Shown here: positions 56,815 through 64,000 of the stretch, in pieces
Layout of the letters: each line of letters begins with the position of its first letter
How positions within the stretch are numbered: the stretch's first letter is position 1
Source of the DNA: Fomitopsis serialis
Taxonomy: Eukaryota > Basidiomycota > Agaricomycetes > Polyporales > Fomitopsidaceae
Assembly (NCBI RefSeq): GCF_022376445.1
Contig: NW_025955062.1
Coordinates: 62,001 to 126,000 of the forward strand
Length of the DNA stretch: 64,000 bases
Direction: 5' to 3'
Translations under genes and position numbers: made by a program
Notes under the pieces: model-generated
Database searches by the model: none
Told to the model about the DNA's origin: nothing
The model's input: only the letters and a program-made list of their open reading frames with translations

Positions 56815-59800
56815 TTAGAAGACGGTGACGCCAGATTGAGTCCCGGTGTACTGCGACTTCATGTCGTCCATGTCAGTGCCGTCGTCCTGGCTCTTATAGT
56901 CGTACTGAGACAGACTGCCCATGTCGGAGGCTCCTGTGGTCGATGAGAACGACGAGCGGCGCCGGAGTCTGTCAGACTGCGAATAAGCCATGCTGCTCGC
57001 CGAGCGGTCTGAGGGCCCGATGGCGCTGCCAATGACGCTCGCGGTGTCGGTACCTCCCGTCCCAACGTCCTGCGAGATGATAGAACTGGCGTAGCTCCCG
57101 TAGGTGCTCCGCTTTGCGCCATTTGGACGCTGCACGCCCGGGCCGAAGGCACCACTGGCGGCAAACATGGGCAATCCTGACGAATATGTGGCCTGGGAGC
57201 GCAGAGATTGCACGTCCGACGGTATGTAACCCAGGGCGTCATGTGTACGGTAGAAGCTAGCGTCAAAGCGGCTCGGGGTGCCGGATCGGCGACCTGTAGA
57301 AGAAGCATCAGATACACACGTCAATCTACGTACGCGGAGATATAAGCGCACCGTCACCAGTTAAGCCATTACCCAGATAGTCACGAGCACTAGTCTCGTG
57401 TCTGCGGAACTGGTCCATGGCCTTCGAAAGTGTGCGCCGTGGCTTGCTGAATTGAATCATGCTGGGCTGCAAGTTACTCAAAGGTCCTTCGACGAGGCAA
57501 TTCTTCTCCTTGTAGTGCGTCAGCAGATAGTGCCAGAGCGGATGCTGTGGGATTGAATGAGAAGATGTACGGCACTATATACAGCAGTCACCCACCTTGC
57601 TCAGAACCTTCGGATTACCGAGAATGACGACACCATATTTAGCGCGGGTGAGGGCGACGTTGAGACGTCGTGGGTCGTTGAGGAAACCGATGCCCTGGTG
57701 CTCATTGCTTCGGACGCAACTGAGGATGATGTAATCCTTCTCCCGTCCTTGGAAGGCGTCAACGCTGGCGACTTCGATCTCCTTGTACAGATCCTTCTTC
57801 AAAGACCCGTTGAACTGCATGTAGTTGACAATGTACGAGCGTTGACCCTCATACGGAGTTACAACTCCGATTTGACTGGGGACGACGCCGGACTTGAAGA
57901 ACTTTGTAACGATCTTCTCGACGTTCGACGCTTCGGTCCTGTTAGGCGAGCATGGCTTAATTGACGGGCGTACGTAAAGGGCGCGTCACATACCTATTCA
58001 GGAAAGAGGTTCCACTAGACGAGATCTCCTCTTGGCCCAGGTTCTGATAGAAGAACATCGGCGTGTCAGGAACGGGCCACGGAAAGTCAACATTTTTTCT
58101 CAGACGCTCCGGAGCCGTAACTCCGTTCTGCAGCGTCCCTTCGTAGAACATATTTGACGGGAACTCCGACAAGCAAGGGTGCATGCGGTATTGCACTTGC
58201 AGACGGATCGGCCGATTGCCCAGGACGACCAGACGTTCGAAGAGTGACTGCGTGAGTCCCGCGCGGGCCGCTTTCTTGTTCATGATGACCGGACCCAGTT
58301 GCTGCGTTCGAACGTGAGCACTCCACGATGCGCGGAGGGAGAACCCGAACACTTACCTGGTGATCACCGACCAGGACGACCTGCTTGCACCCGAGAACCA
58401 GAGGAATCATACATTCTGCATGGATGCGGAATTAGCACCTCTTTCGCCGCAGCCAATGAGAGCGGAAATACTTACCGGGCTCCGCGGCCTGAGTCGCTTC
58501 GTCGATAAGCACTGTGCGGAACTTCAGCTTGCTGAGACGCGGATCGCCGGCGCCCACACAGGTGCAGCAGATGACGTCAGCGGCGGTCAGGATCTCCTTC
58601 TCGCACTGTCGAATCAACGTCTTGTACTTCCTCTCGTCGTTGGAACTCAGCTCGCCCTGCTCGGTCTTGAGTTGAATGAGCTTCTGCAGCTCCACGTGTG
58701 TCGTGTTATTGGCAACCTGCTGATGCAGAGTCAAGAACGAGACAGACGAGTCCAGTGCCTCGCGCGACTTGGCCGTCAAACGAACGACTTTGAGGCCAGT
58801 GGCGTGAATCTTCTCGGTCAGCTGGTCGACTGCGACGTTTGAGGGTGCGCAGACGAGGACTTGGCCGGGATTCATCTTGGCAAGATGATATACGATGGAG
58901 GCCGAGGTGACCGTCTTGCCCGTGCCCGGGGACCCTGAATCAAACTGATGGGCTTCTGCAGGACGCTCTTGACGGCATACATCTGCGAGTGGTTGAGTTC
59001 CGGAAGACCTGGCGCCGAGAAGCGCTTCGGCATCTGAGTGCGGAGTACTTGAGGTTCCAATTCGTGTCCGAGTAGTTTGTGATACTATGTCTGCGTCAAT
59101 ATACGGCATACCAACTGTAAGCGGGGTGAAACGCTCACGATGTATCCGCTGACGCTCTTCTCGTCTACAGCAAATGTCTTCATGGCTAGTTGCATCCTGT
59201 CGAAACTCGTTGATTTCCAGACGAAGTCCGCAGTGAAATTGTGTGTCACGTCCAGAGGTACGCCCTCGGACCTGCGAAGCTCTAACCCAATCTCGTCTGA
59301 GACATCTGGGAAGTGTTAGAATGAGTGACAAGTGGATCACAACCAAACTCACTGTTCGGGATCTTGATGACATGCCCGTCGCCTTCCCAAGGCTTGTGAA
59401 GTTGACCGGCGTACCTGAGTCGGAGCTCGTCACCAACCGCCAATCGCACTTCGCCACTCTCTAGCTTTGGCAGACAGAACCACGCCACACGTTTCTGGTT
59501 GAGACCGAGGTCCCAGCGAACAGAGATGTCCGTCTGGGTCTGGGACTCTTTGAGACGTTTGTCATAGTCTGCCTCGATCTTCACCAAAGGGCCGAATATG
59601 TTCTGATACTGATATGCGTCTTCGTACCGTAGAAGGATGGGCTGGGGTTCATCATCTACCCCGGGCTTCTCGAGATCTTCAAGTGTCGCACTCGCATTCT
59701 CGCGCCACAGGTCTTCGAGGCGATTGATCTGCTGGAAAGAAATTTGACGAGACCTGAGCTGCTCGGTCTCGCTCGGGGGCTTTACGAGCCAAGACAGGAA

Positions 59801-60529
59801 GGAGCGATCGTCAATGAGTGGTGCCCAGAGAGCTGCATTCCACGATATGTCCTTGTTTATGGCTGCGCAAGGTTGGCTGACAAGGCAATATCAATAAATG
59901 ACGGTAGTCACACGAGATGATACGTACCGACACAGCAACACGACGACGGTATCGCTTTTAGCGGGGATGAAGCCAAGCATGAATACATTCTTGCTACCGC
60001 AATTGTAGCATTCGGGAACAGTTTCTCCAAGGGGGCTTTCCGCATGGAGAATGACCTCCTTATGCTTCGCGCGGACAAGGTGATTGACAATATGCGAGGC
60101 TGAAGTATTTCCGCGCGAGTTACAGAACCACTTTGAACAAACGAGGCATTTGACGACGGAGGCCGGCGAATGTATCCCGCAGTAACTACGAATACAAGCG
60201 TTAGAACAAGCATATAGACGCGTGTACATATTTCACTCACCTGCAGGCGTGCGGCGGTAAATCGACCTGACCCTCGTCTTTCAAATCGTCCAAAACCGCA
60301 TCAAATCCTCGTCCGTCCGCACCACTCCAGTGTGTAGTACATGGTTTGGATGCCCATTTGAAGGTGCATAAGACCGGTCGTCCGTGAGAGACAAGCTTTC
60401 CAGGTCTACCGATACCTGACTTTGGCTGTTGGTATTGGCGGTGTATATGGACGAAGTGTCGTCCACGATGCCAATGCCGCCGCCGTATGACGAGGCAGAT
60501 TCATACTGAAGATTATCAAACGAATCCAT
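56815..60529 (-). CDS. UPF1: Upf1/Nam7 RNA helicase of nonsense-mediated decay
   Basis: ATP-dependent 5'-3' RNA helicase, central to nonsense-mediated mRNA decay in the cytoplasm. Ten exons: 60241-60529, 59928-60185, 59353-59876, 59139-59305, 58476-59084, 58357-58415, 57994-58301, 57596-57939, 57358-57544, 56815-57293. N-terminus [18 protein letters not shown]. The Cys/His domain that binds Upf2 shows [35 protein letters not shown] and [17 protein letters not shown]. Helicase motifs: LICQ-type Q motif region, Walker A (see break), [74 protein letters not shown] and [17 protein letters not shown]. The C-terminal tail is Ser/Gln-rich with SQ sites, as for Upf1 phospho-regulation. Two single-base losses are inferred: in the Walker A codons (about 58928) and near 60297 before [20 protein letters not shown]. 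Head-to-head with the HYPK-like gene. Confidence 0.93.
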
Positions 60530-60797
60530 AGCGAAAAGGAGAGAGATTTGGCGGTGTAAGCAGAAAGTACAGAGGTGGTTTGAGTCAAGTTGTGGGTGGC
60601 GGGACCGTGTTCGCGCACCTCTGCTTACGAGTTCGCGCGCCATGCAAATATCACGTGATACCCCACGCTCTGCCCTCGATCGAGTCTGTAACTGAAGCAC
60701 TTCAAGCAGTCAAGCAAGCCAAAAGCAAACTCGTCCGCTACCAGAATTGCGTACGCCGCGGACATCCCAAAGCACCCAGACTCAGACAGCTTGTACA
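60530..60797. promoter_or_regulatory. Shared divergent promoter, UPF1 and HYPK-like gene
   Basis: 268 bp separate the two start codons. A perfect 10-bp palindrome ATCACGTGAT (60650-60659, CACGTG core as bound by Cbf1/USF-type bHLH factors) lies near the centre and could serve both genes. Confidence 0.6.
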
Positions 60798-61194
60798 ATG
60801 TCCGTGTTGTCGAGGAGTAACGGTCGTCCCGAACCAGAGGTTATTGTCAATGTGTGTTACCTTCCTCTTAGTACTCAATGTAACGCTCGATTGGAAAATG
60901 CCAGTTCGCAGATGGGCACGCTTACTCGAAAGGCAAGATGGAGGAAGCATTTCGGAATGGGTTTCTAGACAAGCCCGCAACGAAGCCCAAGGAAAGCACG
61001 ACGTCCAAGCGGGAAGACGTCGATCTGCTGGTAAGCCCCTACCGCGAACGGCACACGCAGGTTACAAGTCTCACCGCATCGAGTCATAGGTGCATGAGTT
61101 GGAGATCACTCGAAGTCAGGCAGAGAAGCTATTGATCGAGAAGAATGGCGATATAAAGCTTGTCCTACAAGCATGGATAGAGCCCACTGTATAG
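60798..61194 (+). CDS. HYPK-like protein with UBA-like C-terminus
   Basis: Small ribosome-associated partner of the N-terminal acetyltransferase NatA (HYPK family knowledge). Three exons: 60798-60851, 60905-61030, 61090-61194; 285 nt, 94 residues. The N-terminus MSVLSRSNGRPEPEVIVNFA leads into DGHAYSKGKMEEAFRNGFLD, then a basic linker KPKESTTSKREDVDLL. The C-terminal UBA-like helix bundle (NAC-alpha/HYPK type) reads VHELEITRSQAEKLLIEKNG followed by DIKLVLQAWIEPTV. The splice junctions were fixed by these motifs. Complete and in frame. Assignment rests on the C-terminal ELEITRxQAExxL pattern and overall size; a related small UBA-like protein is the alternative. Confidence 0.75.
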
Positions 61195-61556
61195 ACGGTG
61201 TTTCTTCAGTCTACTCACGTTCATTCTACATACCATGGACTACTCATGAGTCCCACCTTGACCGGGCACATTCTCAAACGAGACTTGCGTCCACAACAAA
61301 AGCTGTCATGGTCATACCCTTGGCAGGTTGCAACTACGTATGACATCCTAATCCGTACAATGACTCGAACATCTAACGGAAGACGTCCCACCAGTACTGA
61401 CACTAATATCACAGAAAACATCGTGACAGAGCCCGACAATATGCACAAGATATAACTGAAGAGACCGTAATGCGAGGAACACGACTAAGTGAGTATATGA
61501 AAGACGTTCGAGGAGCGGTATCGTCATGGAGGTATGTGTGTGTGCGTGAGAGTAGG
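61195..61556. other. Convergent intergenic region
   Basis: 3' flanks of the HYPK-like gene (plus) and CDC4 (minus). No gene seen. Confidence 0.55.
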
Positions 61557-64000
61557 TCATCGTCTGCGATGCCCCATGTTTCGAATCCGCGGTCGTGTTG
61601 GTGTCTCTTCGTTTGACGGTGGTAGACGAGCTATAGTCGACGGGCCCGCACCACTACCACCGACGAGCAATGGGGCAGCCAGTCTTGCGGCTGGCGCGGC
61701 AGGATCATCATCCTCGAATGGCGATGCCGACATCACTGACGCACGGCTAGACGGCCCCGGACCCTCCACTTCCGTTGGCGTGTGCATCCAAGTCGCCATA
61801 ACGTCCTCTTCCTCTGCATCATGTTGTGTTCAATGATCTATGCATCGCACTCGAAGGCCAATCTTACCATCGAGATCCTGATCCATGGCGTCCACTTCTG
61901 CTTGTTCGTCCTCTTCCTCCTCCTCACTGTCCTCATCATACAACCCACCAGGCGGCTCGCCCACCCACTCCTCGTCTCCCTCTTCGTTCGCGAAGTCCAC
62001 ACGTCCAAGACGGTCGACTCCATCCGGTTGCTCGCAGCCACACACCACCGCCCTTCGAAGACGACTTGCCAGACGCCAACGATGCCTGTAAGCAGATCGC
62101 GCACTTGCGAGCCGTCCCGGATATCCCACATCTTGAGTGTGCCATCGCTTCCGCTGAGCACCTTGAACTCGTCGTGCTGGAAGCACGTGATAGCACCGTT
62201 GTGAGCCGCGAGGGTGTGATGATGTTCGCCAGTGTCCGGGTTCCATACACGCAATGTCGAGTCTGCGGCAGCAGAGACGAGGTAGGATGGAGATAGGCCC
62301 AGCAGACCGACGAGGGAGGTGTGTCCCGTCAGCGTGTGTTGACATTGGCCGTTCTGGAGATTCCATACGCGCACGGTGCCATCCATAGAACCCGAGCACG
62401 CAAGGTTGCGATGAATATCTAGTACCACGCTGTACACTGAACATTTGATTAGAATGACCGATGGCACACAGTCCGCAAAGCCTCACCTTTCTGCGTATGG
62501 CCAACGAGGACCCACTTACAGGTGCCCGTGATGATATCCCATATTCGGACAGTGCAATCGTAGCTACCGGAAACTAGCGTCCGACCGCGTGCTGCAAGCG
62601 CACGAACGGCATGGTCGTGTCCTTCAAGATGCAGTTTGTGGTATGGGTTATCTTCCACGTCCTCCTGCATCGTGTCCCCGTCAAACTCAGCGGCACGAAG
62701 CCTAAACTAGACACTCACTTCAGATGGGTCAACCTCGTTGTCGTCCGCTCCATAGCAGCGGTACTCGTCATCTCCAGGCTTGGGTAATGTCCACACGCGG
62801 AGCGAATGATCCCTACTACCGGTCACGATAAGGGGACGCTTTGGCCACTTCTCTCGCGTGATGACACCTCCCTCGTTCTCGACGTCGATCATCTCCGGCT
62901 TGACTATCGCTAGACATCGCACTGTACTCGTATGTCCGCCAAACACATGCGTACAGCGCCCGTCTCCAGATTCCAGATACGTACAGTCCGGTCGGTCGAC
63001 CCACTGACGAGAGTGTTCTTCGTTGCCGCCAGCGCCCATACGCCGCCTTCATGACCGTCTAGCGAACGCAGAAGTTCCCCCGTGGCGGGCGAGTAGACGT
63101 GAATCGAGTGATCATCCGAGGCGGAGATGATGCGTCCATGAGAGAAGATCAGACATGTCACCACCGAACGCCCATGCGCAGGGAATGTGATACGCTTCGG
63201 GTTCTGGTTCTGCACCCAGCGCGTCCGAGTAAGATGCCGCGACTTGAATAGAATCTTGTATGGGTGGGGTAGAGGCAGTGCGCCAGGCGCAGGTAGCCCC
63301 TGACGTCGTCTCCGAGCGAAGATGGCGTCCGCGAACGCGATCTCGGAGCCACGCCCAAACCATATCTTCGTGCTGCGGAGCAAGTCTCGCCAGAGGACGG
63401 GGTCGGAGTCGATGATGGCACGCCAGGCCTTTGATACACGGGAGGCGCGAGCGAGATCGGAGAAACTCAGGTAACTCAGGACATGCGAAACCAATTCTGG
63501 CGGGAGGATGGTGAGGAAGTCGCGCGCCAATGTAGGTGTCAAGATAGAATGTAGTGTTCGCAGGACCGACAATGGAGAGTGGCGGAGGAAGGTGAGCAAT
63601 ACATGAGACTGAAGTTGCGGAGGAAGGGTCGAGTAGTGACAGAGCAAGGCGGGAAGCGTCAAGAGGGTCGTCAGCGACAGGTCGGGCTGTACAGGCGCTT
63701 GGGGTGGCTGAGGTGAGGAGTGCCCACTGGGCGGGGCGGATGGCCAGATACTCTCTGGTGGCGGTGAACCGTGAGGTGAAGGAAGAGGGGATGGGGAGCG
63801 GCTGCATTGATCGGCGAAATATGTTGTAATGGTGCAGGCTTCGCCCTCTTTCGTGGCGGAGTGTTGGTCACGACGCCGGAGATCGTTTCGATACCCTCCA
63901 TCATGTCCTCAGTGCTGTATGACCTCTTCCTGCCATAGCGTTCGATAGCTTCGACAAGGCCTACCTCCTTGGCGGCTTCGCCGTCTTCATCCCGACGCAA
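61557..64000 (-). CDS. CDC4: Cdc4-type F-box/WD40 protein, 5' end beyond the window
   Basis: Substrate-recognition subunit of an SCF ubiquitin ligase that targets phosphorylated proteins such as cyclin/CDK regulators (family knowledge). Exons: 62719 to beyond 64000, 62487-62664, 61868-62436, 61557-61813. The N-terminal part includes KRSYSTEDMMEG and a basic TPPRKRAKPAP. The F-box reads ILPPELVSHVLSYLSFSDLA then RASRVSKAWRAIIDSDPVLW. At least seven WD40 repeats follow, for example GRIISASDDHSIHVYSPATG, NTLVSGSTDRTVRIWNLETG, LVSGSYDCTVRIWDIITG, LACSGSMDGTVRVWN and FKVLSGSDGTLKMWD. An acidic tail (EEEEEDEQAEVDAMDQDLD) joins across a 54-nt intron (61814-61867) to a final exon with MATWMHTPTEVEGPGPSSRA, ending NMGHRRR. 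Single-base losses are inferred near 63765, 62962 and 62006. A paralogue lies at 22756-24411. Confidence 0.88.

Noticed and set aside
1..64000. tRNA, rRNA, CRISPR or prokaryotic operon features
   Set aside because: I found no cloverleaf-compatible pattern, rRNA segment or repeat-spacer array, and the spliced fungal genes rule out a prokaryotic source.

Overview
The window reads as nuclear DNA of a filamentous basidiomycete, most likely an Agaricomycete. Genes are split by many short GT-AG introns of about 47-75 nt, coding DNA is GC-rich, and the conserved genes all look fungal: GH27 alpha-galactosidase, prephenate dehydrogenase, acetolactate synthase, SAPS, Mtu1, Trf4, CENP-C, AP-2 mu, CE16 esterase, a Zn2Cys6 factor, Upf1, a HYPK-like protein and Cdc4. 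I saw no rRNA, tRNA, CRISPR or plasmid features. Most gene models below were rebuilt exon by exon. For the GH27 gene, both transporters, SAPS, Mtu1, Trf4, CENP-C, AP-2 mu, CE16, the small membrane protein and HYPK the spliced length is an exact multiple of three, which supports the models.

Layout. 0-9 kb: one Ser/Arg-rich unknown gene (minus strand), then about 6.6 kb with only broken coding remnants. 9.1-11.8 kb: a 22-exon, apparently membrane-anchored alpha-galactosidase with several micro-exons. 12.9-19.5 kb: a tandem pair of amino-acid transporters with identical exon structure and a shared upstream CACGTG element. 20.8-27.3 kb: TYR1 and acetolactate synthase on the plus strand flanking a Cdc4-like WD40 paralogue on the minus strand. 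28.2-31.1 kb: mitochondrial FAHD1-like hydrolase and a small type I membrane protein. 31.7-39.9 kb: SAPS phosphatase subunit, then Mtu1 and Trf4 sharing a 187-bp divergent promoter. 39.9-40.3 kb: a 399-bp TA-flanked MITE directly behind the Trf4 stop codon. 40.7-50.5 kb: a large Ser/Pro-rich protein, CENP-C, AP-2 mu and a CE16 esterase. 50.5-54.2 kb: gene-poor. 54.3-64 kb: Zn2Cys6 factor, Upf1 and HYPK (divergent pair), and the 3' part of the true Cdc4 gene, which runs off the right edge.

The strongest cross-cutting signal is a series of single-base losses, mostly in short G or C runs, that break otherwise perfect reading frames in TYR1, acetolactate synthase, FAHD1, both WD40 genes, the Zn2Cys6 factor and Upf1 (inside its Walker A loop). 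Because unrelated conserved genes are hit in the same way, consensus sequencing error is the best explanation, and frame-based gene calls from this sequence will be wrong there. Several genes concern RNA quality and modification (Upf1, Trf4, Mtu1) or amino-acid supply (two transporters, TYR1, ALS), but fungal gene order gives little reason to read these as functional clusters.
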